54,181 nt of DNA from a bacterium (GTDB lineage Bacteria > Cyanobacteriota > Vampirovibrionia > Gastranaerophilales > Gastranaerophilaceae). A program made the translations under genes and the position numbers. Shown one piece after another: positions 33,299-43,084 of the stretch (its first letter is position 1; each line of letters starts with the position of its first letter). The notes beneath the pieces were generated by a model, which was not told where the DNA came from, searched no databases, and worked only from the letters and a program-made list of their open reading frames with translations. The stretch is from the NCBI GenBank assembly GCA_017559905.1, contig JAFYQF010000014.1, positions 1-54,181 on the forward strand. Reading direction: 5' to 3'.

Positions 33299-33856
33299 AT
33301 GAAATTAATTGTTGGATTAGGAAATGTAGGTGAAAAATATCTTTTTACACGTCATAATGTAGGTTTTATGGTTGTGGATAAGTTAGCTTATGATAAAGGG
33401 TTTGATTTTAGGGAAGAAAAAAAGTTGAAATGTTTTCTTGCTAAAACTCGTTTGAATGGAGAGGATGTTGTGATAATTAAACCGACAACATTTATGAACC
33501 TATCTGGAGAAGCGGTTTCATTGGTAATGAATTATTATAAGATTGATGTAAAAGATTTGTTGATTATTTATGATGATTTATCTTTAGATTTAGGCAAGTT
33601 AAGATTTAGAGCAAATGGTTCAGATGGAGGCCATAATGGGATTAAATCCATAATTAAGCATGTTTCAACAAAGGATTTTCATAGAATAAAAGTTGGCATT
33701 GGACCTCAACCGCCAATTCCTGCAGAGGCTTTTGTGTTGCAGAATTTTGCAAAAGAACAAATGGACGATTTGAAGCAATCTGTAAAGAGAACAATCGAGG
33801 CTTTAGAGTGTTACCTTTTAGATGGTATTGAAAAAGCTCAAAATCGTTATAATTAG
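33299..33856 (+). CDS. pth: Peptidyl-tRNA hydrolase
   Basis: 185 residues, standard length. LIVGLGNVGEKYLFTRHNVGFMVVDKLA contains the catalytic His; KPTTFMNLSGEAV and DDLSLDLGKLRFRANGSDGGHNGIKSI, with the catalytic Asp and substrate Asn, are intact. It releases peptides from stalled peptidyl-tRNA. AAAGGG is upstream of the start. Confidence 0.97.
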   Translation: MKLIVGLGNVGEKYLFTRHNVGFMVVDKLAYDKGFDFREEKKLKCFLAKTRLNGEDVVIIKPTTFMNLSGEAVSLVMNYYKIDVKDLLIIYDDLSLDLGKLRFRANGSDGGHNGIKSIIKHVSTKDFHRIKVGIGPQPPIPAEAFVLQNFAKEQMDDLKQSVKRTIEALECYLLDGIEKAQNRYN

Positions 33857-33930
33857 CCGAGGGGGCTATTCAATATTGGCTTTTTAAGGTATAATTAACA
33901 TAAATTACAGACTTATAGAGGAGTATATAA

Positions 33931-35334
33931 ATGAGTACACAGTTAGCAATTCAGTATGAAGAGAATGAGCAATTTGAACAAGCTCTCGAAGAATATAAAA
34001 AAATATATGAGCATAATCAAAAAGATTTGAGTGTAATTGAGCGTTTAGCACATTTGTCTATGATGGTTGGACAAAAAGAGGAAGCTGCGGGCTATTATAT
34101 GAAAATGCTTGAGTTTGATGCTACAAATACTATGGTTTATGAACAATTAATGGATATTTATATTGATACTGACAAGTTCAAATATTATATTAATAGAGGT
34201 AATCTTCATTCAGTTCAGCAACAATATGAACATGCTGCAAATGATTATAAAAAAGCTGTTCAAAATACTGATGATGAAAAACAAATTATCAATACTCGTT
34301 TTGTGTTAGCATCTGTTTACGTTCAATTAGGGCAAAATACGAAAGCTATTGATGAGTATATGAGATTGTTGGATTATGATGAAATTCCTGTTCCAACATA
34401 CTTAAATCTTGCAAAATTATACATTAATGAAGATGCTATAGGTAGTGCAATTAACGTTTTAGAAAGAGCTTATTCTAAAAATATTGATGTAGAGCATATT
34501 AGAGAAAATTTGGCAGGGCTATACTTAAGAGATGGTCAATTGGACAAAGCTCTAGAAACTACTCAAGATAATTTAACAAAAGCAAAATGTTTGTTAGAAA
34601 AAGAAGATGCCGATGAAGCTTATAAATTGTTAGAATCAGCTGATGATAATGCTAAAAATACTGCAAAATATCATTCTTTGTTAAGTCAGTATTATTATGT
34701 AAAAAAAGATTTTGATAAAGCGCTTTTAGAAGTTGAAGAATTTAGAAAATGCGATTCAAAATCACCGCTAGCATATCAAATGGCTGCAATCATTTTTGAA
34801 GAAATGAATGATGACTTTAATGCGCATTTAAATTGGGGTCGTTACAATTTAGTTAGAGGAAACAAAGATATTGCTATAAATGAATTTTTGAATGCTGTAC
34901 AAATTAATAATGATGATGTTAATTTGTTAGTATCATTGGCTATGTTGTTGGAAGAAAGTGGAGATAAAAACCACGCTATGGAATATTATGATAGAGTAGC
35001 TCAACTTGAACCAAATAACCCAAGCGCATTAGCAAAGCTTGCTGATTTTAGAGCTAGCATTGGTGATTACCAAACAGAAGTAGATTATTTAGAAAAATGG
35101 TATGAGGTCGACAAAAGAAATTACGAATTAATTAAGCGTATTGCTCAATCTTATGAAAGAATAAAAAATAAACCTTCTGCGGTTGAATATTACCAAAAAT
35201 ATTTGCAAGTTGCATCAACTGCTCAAGATTATGAAAAAATCAAAGCTCATCTTGCTAAATTAGAAAATACTGAAATGGCTGAAGAAGAAGGCTTGATTGA
35301 TAAATTTATGAGATTTTTTAATAAAGATAAATAA
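33931..35334 (+). CDS. Tetratricopeptide-repeat protein
   Basis: 467 residues almost wholly of TPR-type helical pairs (for example YEENEQFEQALEEYKKIYEHN; AQLEPNNPSALAKLADFRAS), about 10 repeats. It has no signal peptide and ends in a short basic amphipathic segment. TPR proteins serve as scaffolds; no partner can be named. It follows pth by 74 nt and is closed by a strong terminator shared with the convergent pilC gene. Confidence 0.85.
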   Translation: MSTQLAIQYEENEQFEQALEEYKKIYEHNQKDLSVIERLAHLSMMVGQKEEAAGYYMKMLEFDATNTMVYEQLMDIYIDTDKFKYYINRGNLHSVQQQYEHAANDYKKAVQNTDDEKQIINTRFVLASVYVQLGQNTKAIDEYMRLLDYDEIPVPTYLNLAKLYINEDAIGSAINVLERAYSKNIDVEHIRENLAGLYLRDGQLDKALETTQDNLTKAKCLLEKEDADEAYKLLESADDNAKNTAKYHSLLSQYYYVKKDFDKALLEVEEFRKCDSKSPLAYQMAAIIFEEMNDDFNAHLNWGRYNLVRGNKDIAINEFLNAVQINNDDVNLLVSLAMLLEESGDKNHAMEYYDRVAQLEPNNPSALAKLADFRASIGDYQTEVDYLEKWYEVDKRNYELIKRIAQSYERIKNKPSAVEYYQKYLQVASTAQDYEKIKAHLAKLENTEMAEEEGLIDKFMRFFNKDK

Positions 35335-35353
35335 AAATATCTAAAACAATGCT

Positions 35354-35384
35354 AAAAAGGTTCCTAAATTTAGGAACCTTTTTT
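35354..35384. terminator. Bidirectional terminator between TPR and pilC genes
   Basis: Perfect palindrome AAAAGGTTCCTAAA/TTTAGGAACCTTTT with flanking A and T runs. Confidence 0.9.
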
Positions 35385-35401
35385 AATGCTCTTTATATTG
35401 T

Positions 35402-36625
35402 TTATATAGAAAGCACTGCGCCAGCATACATTTGGAAAAATGCAATTGCTAGTGCTAATGTTAATCCTCCTAATATAATTAACAAAATTGGTTCAAAAGC
35501 TTTTGTCAATGCTTGTAATACAAGTTCCACTTTTTTGTCTATAACATCAGAACAATCTTTTAACATTTTAGACAAGTTTCCGGCTTTTTCACCTGAAGCA
35601 ATCATTGTGATTAATGTTGGTGGCAACAGCATTGATTGATGTAAAGCTTCAGAATAAGCGATACCTTTCTCCATAAGTTTTGTTGTTAGTTTCGCTTTTT
35701 TCTTGAGTTCATAATTTGAAACGGTTTTTTCTGCTAGAGATAATGATTTTGGGAATGGAGCTCCGCATTCGTACGATATTGCCATTATGCTCATATAGTT
35801 TGATAGATTTATGTAGCTTACAAAATCTTTTAAAAGTGGAATTCTGATAAAAGTCATGTCAAAAAGCTTTTTGGTATGCGGGTTGGAAGCTAGGTATATA
35901 AAAGCACCTATAACACCGAATACACCAATTATGCATAAAAGCCAGTAATCTCCAACAAATTGTAATAAATCTGATACGCTTTGTGCAAAAGGTGGAATTT
36001 TACCTAAATTATCATTGATTACACCCATAAACGCAGGAAACAATACTTTTGCAAAAAATATCAAAATTCCTAGCATCATTGTGACTAAAATACTTGGATA
36101 AATGGATGCTTGAAGGATTTGACTTTTGATTTCGTCCTGTTTTCGAAGAATCATAAGCATTCTTTCTAAAGTCGTTGCTAATTCACCAGTATTTTCACCA
36201 GTTACGCATAAATCAATAAAAATTTCGCCGAACAAATCGTGGTACAAATAATTCATGGATTCAGAAAAAGTTTTTCCTTTCATTATTTCACCTTGTAGGG
36301 CGTGTGCAATTTTTTTAATTTTAGGTCTTGGAGAGTTTATTTCTATTGTTTGGAGTGCTTCAAGCAAGCTTATGCTTGAAGAAAGCATAACTTGTAAATC
36401 AGATATGAACAAAATTTTGTCATCCAAACTTAAATAGTTAATTCCGCCGAAGTTCCCAGCCTCATCTGACATTTCATGCACAACCAAATCAGCTTGGAAT
36501 ATTTCTAAAGGCGTAAACCCAAGATTTCTAATTAATTCACGAGCCTCTCTTGGCGTTTTTGCTTCAAGCTCTCCGTTAATAATATCTTTACCATCTTTAA
36601 GTGCACGATATTGATATTTAGCCAT
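35402..36625 (-). CDS. pilC: Type IV pilus/type II secretion inner-membrane platform protein
   Basis: 407 residues. The N-terminus MAKYQYRALKDGKDIINGELEAKTPREARELIRNLGF is typical of PilC/GspF. Two T2SSF domains (about 70-190 and 270-395) each end in membrane helices; four hydrophobic segments are visible, the last at the C-terminus. It is the integral-membrane platform beneath the pilin assembly ATPase. No pilB, pilT or pilin genes are adjacent, so it is a lone gene here. GAAGG precedes the ATG. Confidence 0.92.
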   Translation of the reverse strand: MAKYQYRALKDGKDIINGELEAKTPREARELIRNLGFTPLEIFQADLVVHEMSDEAGNFGGINYLSLDDKILFISDLQVMLSSSISLLEALQTIEINSPRPKIKKIAHALQGEIMKGKTFSESMNYLYHDLFGEIFIDLCVTGENTGELATTLERMLMILRKQDEIKSQILQASIYPSILVTMMLGILIFFAKVLFPAFMGVINDNLGKIPPFAQSVSDLLQFVGDYWLLCIIGVFGVIGAFIYLASNPHTKKLFDMTFIRIPLLKDFVSYINLSNYMSIMAISYECGAPFPKSLSLAEKTVSNYELKKKAKLTTKLMEKGIAYSEALHQSMLLPPTLITMIASGEKAGNLSKMLKDCSDVIDKKVELVLQALTKAFEPILLIILGGLTLALAIAFFQMYAGAVLSI

Positions 36626-36647
36626 ACTTAAACCAACCTTCTTTTTT

Positions 36648-36681
36648 AAAAAGGTAGACCTTATTGCAGGTCTACCTTTAA
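36648..36681 (-). terminator. Terminator after clpC
   Basis: AAGGTAGACCT (36651-36661), 6-nt loop, AGGTCTACCTT (36668-36678); on the minus strand it is followed by a T run. Confidence 0.85.
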
Positions 36682-36685
36682 ATTA

Positions 36686-39205
36686 TTATTCTTGAGTAAC
36701 TTCTTCGACCACTTCTTTTTCTTCTTTTGCTCTTGAACGTTTTGCTTTAGCTTTTTCAAAAGCTATCTTGTCGTCGATAAGAGTCATTCGAATTGTATCG
36801 CCTGAAGAATATTTTCCAGAAAGAATTTCTTCAGCAAGCATATCTTCGATTTTTCGTTGAATAAGTCTTCTTAATGGTCTTGCACCATAAGCTTCAGAGT
36901 ATCCATCTTTAGCCAAATGGTCTTTTACTTCATCTGTTACTTCAATTGATAATTCACGTTCTGCAAGACGTTTGAATAAATCTTTCAACATCAAATCTAC
37001 GATTTGTCTGATTTCTTCTTTACTTAAGTGTGCGAATACGATTGTTTCGTCAATACGGTTCAAGAATTCAGGTCTGAATGCTTTTTTCATTTCTTCAGAA
37101 ACTGTGTCTTTTAGTTTTTCGTATTTGTCTTTAGATTCATCTTCAGCAGTTGAGAAACCAAGTTTTGATGTTGTCATAATCATACTAGCACCAACGTTTG
37201 AAGTCATAATGATGATTGTGTTTTTGAAATTGATGTGACGACCTTTTGCATCTGTTAATCTACCATCATCAAGGATCTGAAGCATGATGTTAAATACGTC
37301 TGGGTGCGCTTTTTCAATTTCGTCGAACAATACAACTGAATAAGGCTTTTTACGAACAAGTTCAGTCAAGTGTCCGCCATCATCGTAACCTACATATCCT
37401 GGAGGTGAACCGATAAGTTTAGCTGTTGAATGTTTTTCCATAAATTCTGACATATCAACTCTTATCATGTTATCTTCAGAACCGAATACTGCTTCGGCTA
37501 AAGCTTTTGCTAATTCGGTTTTACCAACCCCAGTTGGACCGCAGAAGATAAAACTTCCTATTGGTCTGTTTGGTGATTTTAAACCTACTCTTGCACGTCT
37601 AATAGCTTTAGAAATAGCTACAACTGCGTCGTTTTGTCCGATTACACGAGCGTGAAGAGTGTCTTCTAAACGAAGAAGTTTTTCACTTTCGCCTTCAGTT
37701 AGTTTTGTAACAGGTACGCCAGTCATTGTTGCAATAACTTCAGCTACGTTTTCCGCAGTAACTGTCGGTTTGTTAGCTTCGTGTTCTTCTCTATATTTTT
37801 GTGCCATTTCTCTGATTCTATCTTTCATTTCAGCTTCTTCATCACGAAGTTGACTTGCAAGTTCGAATTCTTGATTGCGAATAGCATCTTCTTTGTCTTT
37901 AATTAACGAGCGAAGCTCTTTTTCAAGCTCTTTCCCTTCAGGAGAAAGTGTAGATACTTTCAAACGAACTTTTGAGCTTGCTTCGTCAAGTACGTCGATA
38001 GCTTTGTCTGGTAAAAATCTATCTGTAACGTATTTGCTAGAAAGTTTTACTGCTGCAATAATAGCTTCATCAGAGATAATCAATTTGTGGTGGTCTTCGT
38101 ATTTTGGTTTAAGACCTTTGATAATCTCAATAGACTCATCAATAGTTGGTTCTTCAATGATTACTGATTGGAAACGTCTTTCTAATGCAGAGTCTTTTTC
38201 AACGTATTTTCTGTATTCATCAAGAGTTGTAGCACCAATAACTTGGATTTCGCCTCTTGAAAGTGCTGGTTTTAAGATGTTTGCAGCATCAATTGCACCC
38301 TCGGCAGCACCTGCGCCGATAAGAGTGTGCATTTCGTCAATTACAAGAATAATGTTTCCTGATTGACGGATTTCGTCCATAATTTTTTTAAGACGTTCTT
38401 CAAATTCTCCACGATATTTTGTACCAGCGACCAAAAGTCCCATGTCTAATTGGATAACTTTTTTGCCGTCTAAAATATCAGGAACTTCGGCGTTAACAAT
38501 TCTGATAGCAAGTCCTTCTGCTACTGCAGTTTTACCAACACCAGGTTCACCGATAAGAACAGGGTTGTTTTTAGTACGTCTTGCAAGAATTTGAATAACA
38601 CGTTCAATCTCTTTTTCTCTACCCACAACAGGGTCTAGTCTTAATTCTTGAGCAGCAAGAGTTAAATCTCTACCAAATTCATCAAGGCTTGGAGTTTTGG
38701 TTTTTCCGCCTGATGAAGATGATGAAGATGAACTTGAGCTAGAACTTCCTGAAGCTGTTGCTTGCGGTTTAGATTCTCCAAGCATTTTAACAACATTGCT
38801 TCTGATTTTGTTTAAATCTACTCCAAGGTTTTCTAAAACTCTAGCCGCAACACCTTCGCCTTCTCTTATCAAACCTAATAACAAGTGTTCAGTGCCGATA
38901 TAGTTGTGCCCTAACTGTCTTGCTTCGTCCCATGACAATTCAAGAACTCTTTTTGCTCTAGGTGTAAATGGAATTTCTACTGCAACAAAGCCAGAACCTC
39001 TGCCGATAATTTTTTCGACTTCAGCTCTTGCATCTTTGAGTGTAACGCCCATAGACTTAAGAGTTTTAGCAGCAACGCCAGTTCCCTCTCCTATAAGCCC
39101 AAGAAGAACTTGTTCTGTTCCAACAAAATTGTGCCCTAATCTACGAGCTTCTTCTTGCGCAAGCATAATAACTTTTATAGCTTTCTCCGTAAAACGTTCA
39201 AACAT
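36686..39205 (-). CDS. clpC: ClpC AAA+ protease ATPase subunit
   Basis: 839 residues. Two Clp-N repeats (about 1-145), an unusual pure Ser linker (about 157-169), D1 with Walker A GEPGVGKT, a UVR motif coiled coil (about 420-470), D2 with GPTGVGKT, and a short basic C-terminus. The UVR motif distinguishes ClpC from ClpA and ClpB; ClpC is the housekeeping Hsp100 of cyanobacteria and Gram-positives. It unfolds substrates for ClpP. Own promoter with TTGAAA-N17-TAAAAT; no CtsR-type operator is seen. Confidence 0.97.
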   Translation of the reverse strand: MFERFTEKAIKVIMLAQEEARRLGHNFVGTEQVLLGLIGEGTGVAAKTLKSMGVTLKDARAEVEKIIGRGSGFVAVEIPFTPRAKRVLELSWDEARQLGHNYIGTEHLLLGLIREGEGVAARVLENLGVDLNKIRSNVVKMLGESKPQATASGSSSSSSSSSSSSGGKTKTPSLDEFGRDLTLAAQELRLDPVVGREKEIERVIQILARRTKNNPVLIGEPGVGKTAVAEGLAIRIVNAEVPDILDGKKVIQLDMGLLVAGTKYRGEFEERLKKIMDEIRQSGNIILVIDEMHTLIGAGAAEGAIDAANILKPALSRGEIQVIGATTLDEYRKYVEKDSALERRFQSVIIEEPTIDESIEIIKGLKPKYEDHHKLIISDEAIIAAVKLSSKYVTDRFLPDKAIDVLDEASSKVRLKVSTLSPEGKELEKELRSLIKDKEDAIRNQEFELASQLRDEEAEMKDRIREMAQKYREEHEANKPTVTAENVAEVIATMTGVPVTKLTEGESEKLLRLEDTLHARVIGQNDAVVAISKAIRRARVGLKSPNRPIGSFIFCGPTGVGKTELAKALAEAVFGSEDNMIRVDMSEFMEKHSTAKLIGSPPGYVGYDDGGHLTELVRKKPYSVVLFDEIEKAHPDVFNIMLQILDDGRLTDAKGRHINFKNTIIIMTSNVGASMIMTTSKLGFSTAEDESKDKYEKLKDTVSEEMKKAFRPEFLNRIDETIVFAHLSKEEIRQIVDLMLKDLFKRLAERELSIEVTDEVKDHLAKDGYSEAYGARPLRRLIQRKIEDMLAEEILSGKYSSGDTIRMTLIDDKIAFEKAKAKRSRAKEEKEVVEEVTQE

Positions 39206-39241
39206 TTTCTCTCCTATCTATCTATATTTTTGGATATATAT

Positions 39242-39270
39242 ATTTTACATAAAAAATAAAAAACTTTCAA
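39242..39270 (-). promoter_or_regulatory. Promoter of clpC
   Basis: Minus strand TTGAAA (39270-39265), 17 nt, TAAAAT (39247-39242), 36 nt before the start codon. Confidence 0.65.
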
Positions 39271-39388
39271 TACATTACATGTCCTTAACAAATGCTCTGC
39301 ATGGATAATTTTTCATGTTTTAAATTCTGCTGAAATGCTTGTTAATCCTGACTTTTTATAAAATTTTAAAATTTATAAAATAAAAGTG

Positions 39389-39417
39389 TTGACATTTAAT
39401 TTTGTTTAGCATAGAAT
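39389..39417 (+). promoter_or_regulatory. Promoter of tRNA-Glu
   Basis: Consensus TTGACA (39389-39394), 17 nt, TAGAAT (39412-39417), 24 nt upstream of the tRNA. Confidence 0.88.
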
Positions 39418-39441
39418 AAAAAGCGTGGAAGAAATAAACAA

Positions 39442-39517
39442 GCCCCCATCGTCTAGAGGCCTAGGACAACACCCTTTCACGGTGTAGACAGCGATTCGAA
39501 TTCGCTTGGGGGTACCA
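39442..39517 (+). tRNA. tRNA-Glu (TTC)
   Basis: 76 nt with encoded CCA. Acceptor GCCCCCA/TGGGGGT, anticodon loop CTTTCAC with anticodon TTC, T loop TTCGAAT. Confidence 0.96.
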
Positions 39518-39527
39518 TTTAAAAGAT

Positions 39528-39550
39528 AAGCGCCAATGAGGCGCTTTTTT
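39528..39550 (+). terminator. Terminator of tRNA-Glu
   Basis: AAGCGCC, AATGA loop, GGCGCTT, T run. Confidence 0.88.
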
Positions 39551-39742
39551 AGTGCGAAATTTTAACCTTGTTTTTAAAGACTATTCTTGACAGAATTTAG
39601 GTTTATATGTTTTAATTGTTACATAAATAGCAGAAGTATAAAATTTTAACTCACTATCCGTTTACTTTTTTATCAACAAAATTTCTATGCGTGCATAGGT
39701 TTTGTAGGTTTTGCTATGTATTTTTTTATTAGGGAGGTTATT

Positions 39743-40504
39743 ATGAAAATTATTTTTACAACAAAATCAGGGATGCAATTGATTACTAAACATTTGAAAG
39801 CTGAAATTTGCAAGCGTTTATGTTTGATATCAGATGAGATTGCGAAAAGAAAAAACAATGATTTAGGACAAAATGTATTTTTGAACTACAGAATTTTCGC
39901 TAAAAAATATGATAAAAGAACTAATTTTAAGGCAGTTGTTTATAATAATGAAGATGAATTTATTATTTGTTTTGTAGGTACTGATTCGATGTGTTTGAAA
40001 GACCATGTTGCAAATTTAAAAATGGGATTTGGTAAAGCTTCAAGGCAGATGATATTAGCGAAAAATTTTGCAAAATCTATTATTGAAAACAATTATTCAA
40101 CGAAGTCTATTGTTTCAGGGCATTCAGAAGGTGGAAGTGAGGCTTTGTTTGTTGGTTTGAATTTTGGACTAGAAACCTATACTTACAACGCATTTCCACT
40201 ATCTAATTCTTTGAAAAAATCATTGATAAAAAACTATGGAACAGTTAATTCTATAAGCAACTATAGGGCACCAAAGGATATTGTTTCGAAATTGTTTTAT
40301 ACGGATATTGGTAATACTTATGTTGTTGAAAATTTGCAAAAAAAATTAAATGCTAACTTTTTTCTCGCCATGAAACACGCTCATTCATTGAAAAATCTTG
40401 GCAATTGTCGTGGTGCAATTCCTATAGCTGTATATAAAAAGAAACATAAATATTTTATTGATAAAATTTTTAGATTGCAGGATTTGATATGTAAATCTTG
40501 TTGA
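39743..40504 (+). CDS. Lipase class 3-like alpha/beta hydrolase
   Basis: 253 residues from the ATG at 39743 (TAGGGAGG upstream). FVGTDS (77-82) and SGHSEGGSEAL, with nucleophile Ser128 in G-x-S-x-G, match the class 3 lipase pattern of an oxyanion-side FRGT strand followed by a GHSxGG elbow. YRAPKDIVSKL may carry the acid residue and a late His (HAHS) the base. No signal peptide, so it would be an intracellular esterase or lipase, or be exported by another route. Substrate unknown; single gene after tRNA-Glu. Confidence 0.65.
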   Translation: MKIIFTTKSGMQLITKHLKAEICKRLCLISDEIAKRKNNDLGQNVFLNYRIFAKKYDKRTNFKAVVYNNEDEFIICFVGTDSMCLKDHVANLKMGFGKASRQMILAKNFAKSIIENNYSTKSIVSGHSEGGSEALFVGLNFGLETYTYNAFPLSNSLKKSLIKNYGTVNSISNYRAPKDIVSKLFYTDIGNTYVVENLQKKLNANFFLAMKHAHSLKNLGNCRGAIPIAVYKKKHKYFIDKIFRLQDLICKSC

Positions 40505-40535
40505 ACTTTTGTCTAGTTTATATTAAATTTTTCTT

Positions 40536-41165
40536 ATGGCTAGAATAATCGGAATTTCAGATATACACGGAGAATACGTCAAATTATGTGCAGTTTTGGA
40601 CAAGCTTTCTCCTAATAAAGACGATACGATTGTTTTTATGGGTGATTATATTGACAGAGGTGCCAAATCTAGAGATGTTGTCGATAAAATTATTTCTATG
40701 CAGGATGTATGTAATTGTGTTTATTTGATTGGCTCTCATGAGTATGCGCTTTTGCATGCGGATAGAGATGAATATTATAATTATTTGTTTTGGAATTATG
40801 GCGGGCCTAATACTGTCCAAAGTTACGGCAGTTATGAAAATATTTTCAAAATTCATGGTGAATTTTTTAATAGTTTAAAGTTCTACCACATAATTGATAA
40901 TTATGTTTTTGTTCATGCCGGATTTAATATTAAATATCCAATTGATGAACAAGATGAAGTCGATATGGTTTATATTAGACGTAATTTTTATGAGCACAAA
41001 CACAATTTCCCATACAAAGTAATTTTTGGACATACTGATTTTGATTGTCCGCAAGTCCAAGATGACAAAATTTGTATAGACACAGGTTGCGGTAAATATA
41101 AGCACGCTCCGCTTACGGCATTTGTGTCAGAGGATGGAAAAGAGTATTTTGTCAATTCTGATTAG
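40536..41165 (+). CDS. PPP-type metallophosphoesterase
   Basis: 209 residues. Metal-binding motifs in order: SDIHGE (8-13), GDYIDRG (36-42), GSHE (66-69), VHAGF and FGHTDF. The third motif is normally GNHE; here the metal-bridging Asn is Ser67. The family includes protein Ser/Thr phosphatases and Ap4A hydrolases. The start has no Shine-Dalgarno, and a TATATT box lies 11 nt before the ATG. The 3' end overlaps the convergent VWA gene by 4 nt. Confidence 0.85.
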   Translation: MARIIGISDIHGEYVKLCAVLDKLSPNKDDTIVFMGDYIDRGAKSRDVVDKIISMQDVCNCVYLIGSHEYALLHADRDEYYNYLFWNYGGPNTVQSYGSYENIFKIHGEFFNSLKFYHIIDNYVFVHAGFNIKYPIDEQDEVDMVYIRRNFYEHKHNFPYKVIFGHTDFDCPQVQDDKICIDTGCGKYKHAPLTAFVSEDGKEYFVNSD

Positions 41166-42052
41166 AATTGAATAAATTTATATCCTCTAGTTGGTTTTGT
41201 GTTATCATCCTGTTGAGTTGTTGTCTGTTGTGTTTGAGGTGTGAAAGGTTTGTATAAACCTTTTTCTCTGCGCAAATTAGGGTCACGCATTCTTCCTTCT
41301 TGGATAGTTCCAACAGGTACTTTGAAAGCTTTTTCAAGTGCTTGTTCAAATTTTGGGATGTCGTTTAGTCCATCTATTGTGTGGAAAGTTCCGCCTGTGA
41401 TTTGGGTTAAGCAAGTTAAGCTGTTGGCGTTACCAACCTTGATAACGTCAATTTCTAAATCTCTATGTTGTGAAATTGTGTTCTTTATGTATTTGCAAGG
41501 ATCTCCACCGCAGGTGTCATCGCCATCTGTAATAAGAATTATTTTTTTTCTTTTTCCTGTTGGGTTGCCTCTTGATACAACGGTTAGGTTTTTAAAGTCT
41601 TTTTTTAATGCTTCTTTTAGTGCATATTCAATTGGTGTCATACCGCCAATTTTTGCATCATTCATTCCTTGTTGAATTTTGGATTGGTTGTCTTGTCTGA
41701 AATAAGTTACAAGTCTTGTTGATTTGCAAGCTTCGTTCATAAAAACGTTGTAACTATAGGAGCTTGGCCTTTCTCCAAACACTCTCAAGGCAACGGATGT
41801 ATTCTCTGGGATTTTAGGTAAGATATAATTTACTGTTTCAGAAACAGTTTTAATCCAGGGGGTCATGCTTCCTGAACAATCAACCAAAAGCTCAATTCCC
41901 TCGCCATAAACTCTTCCGTATTTAGGGCTTTGTTCAAGGGTTGTTTGTTTGTATTTTTGAGGTGTGTATACCTTAACACGAGAATTGTCTGCCGAGATTG
42001 ATGGCAGTTGAGTCAAGAGTAAAATTGAAAGCAATGCAATATAAAACCTCAA
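41162..42052 (-). CDS. Secreted von Willebrand factor A-domain protein 1
   Basis: 296 residues from a TTG at 42052, chosen because AGGAGG lies 6 nt upstream and the product then begins with a clean signal peptide (RFYIALLSILLLTQLPSISA); the longer ATG frames add a hydrophilic leader. The VWA domain (about 52-230) has an intact metal site: DCSGS at 58-62, Thr in GGMTPIEYAL, Asp in ITDGDDTCGG. It shares GGDPC-Y and N- and C-terminal motifs (KVY-P-xxY; Y-K-F) with the next gene, its tandem paralogue. Expected location periplasm or surface. Confidence 0.85.
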   Translation of the reverse strand: MRFYIALLSILLLTQLPSISADNSRVKVYTPQKYKQTTLEQSPKYGRVYGEGIELLVDCSGSMTPWIKTVSETVNYILPKIPENTSVALRVFGERPSSYSYNVFMNEACKSTRLVTYFRQDNQSKIQQGMNDAKIGGMTPIEYALKEALKKDFKNLTVVSRGNPTGKRKKIILITDGDDTCGGDPCKYIKNTISQHRDLEIDVIKVGNANSLTCLTQITGGTFHTIDGLNDIPKFEQALEKAFKVPVGTIQEGRMRDPNLRREKGLYKPFTPQTQQTTTQQDDNTKPTRGYKFIQF

Positions 42053-42122
42053 CGAACACCTCCTGAATTCATTATACATATTAATAACGAAAATACAAAA
42101 GGTAAAGTTCAATGTTTAAAAT

Positions 42123-42968
42123 TTAGTTGCCCACATATTTATATTTTCTAGCAAGAGGTTTGTCTTGGTTGTAATGTGGAGTTTTTTCTTTGTAAGTTGA
42201 TTCGTTTTCAATTGTTTTAGATATTTGGATAGAACCTTCTGGAAGTTCAAATGATTGTTCAAATGCCATCTCGAAAATTTCGCGGTTGTTGTTTACTTGG
42301 TAAAAAGTTCCACCACTTTCTTCTGCAAGGCAGGCAAGATGAGTGCCACTTCCAAGTTGGATTACGTCAATAGAGATGTCGTTTCTTTCGCTCATTAATT
42401 CTCTAATATATGCACAAGGATCTCCACCGCAAGTGTCGTGACCGTCTGTTACAAGAATTATTTTTTTTGATTTTTTTGCATCTTCTTTTTTGTCAAAAAT
42501 ATTAGCAGGTGCAAAATCTTCATCTACGGTTTTGTGGAGTGCGAATTCAATAGGTGTTAAGCCTCCAACTCTAGAGTCCTTTAGCCCTGTTAGAATTGCT
42601 TCGTCGTTTCTGCGGCTGAAACCTGTAACAAGGTTGCTCATTTGACAAGCGGTTTGGTAATTTCCACCATTATTTCTACCGCCAAACGTTCTTAACCCAA
42701 CGATATTTTTTCTTGTAACGTTTGGAAGAACTATTTCTAATGTTTCGATTGCAACTTTAATCCAATTCTTCATACTGCCTGAATAATCTACAAGTAGCTG
42801 AGTTTGGGTGTAAGAATTTGTTCTCACTTTAATTGGCTCTTGCAATTTTTGCAATTGACGATAAGCTCGTGGTGAATATACTTTGAATTCTCCAGCTTGG
42901 GCTTCTGGCAATGGAAATGCCAAAGTTGTTGAAAATATTGCTAACAGTAAAATTAGTGCTTTTTTCAA
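42123..42968 (-). CDS. Secreted von Willebrand factor A-domain protein 2
   Basis: 281 residues. Signal peptide (MKKALILLLAIFSTTLAFPL, cleavage near AQA), then KVYSPRAY, and a VWA domain with metal site DYSGS (61-65), GGLTPIEFAL and VTDGHDTCGGDPC. It is the upstream member of a tandem pair with the gene ending at 41162. Divergent from the secreted VirB10-like gene at 43085; the short spacer between them makes a shared regulatory region likely. Confidence 0.87.
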   Translation of the reverse strand: MKKALILLLAIFSTTLAFPLPEAQAGEFKVYSPRAYRQLQKLQEPIKVRTNSYTQTQLLVDYSGSMKNWIKVAIETLEIVLPNVTRKNIVGLRTFGGRNNGGNYQTACQMSNLVTGFSRRNDEAILTGLKDSRVGGLTPIEFALHKTVDEDFAPANIFDKKEDAKKSKKIILVTDGHDTCGGDPCAYIRELMSERNDISIDVIQLGSGTHLACLAEESGGTFYQVNNNREIFEMAFEQSFELPEGSIQISKTIENESTYKEKTPHYNQDKPLARKYKYVGN

Positions 42969-43084
42969 GATAAATTTCCCTAATAAATTTTCCCTATATA
43001 TAATAAGTAAAAAATGAACAAAAAATTTACAAAATCGTTAATTATAATGAAGATTTATTGCAAAAGAATATTGGTAAGTCTATA

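Noticed and set aside
35349-35639. Plus-strand 96-codon frame
   Set aside because: It begins in the terminator palindrome and runs antisense to pilC.
38697-38903. Acidic reading frame [14 protein letters not shown] opposite clpC
   Set aside because: It is the antisense of the clpC serine linker, not a gene.
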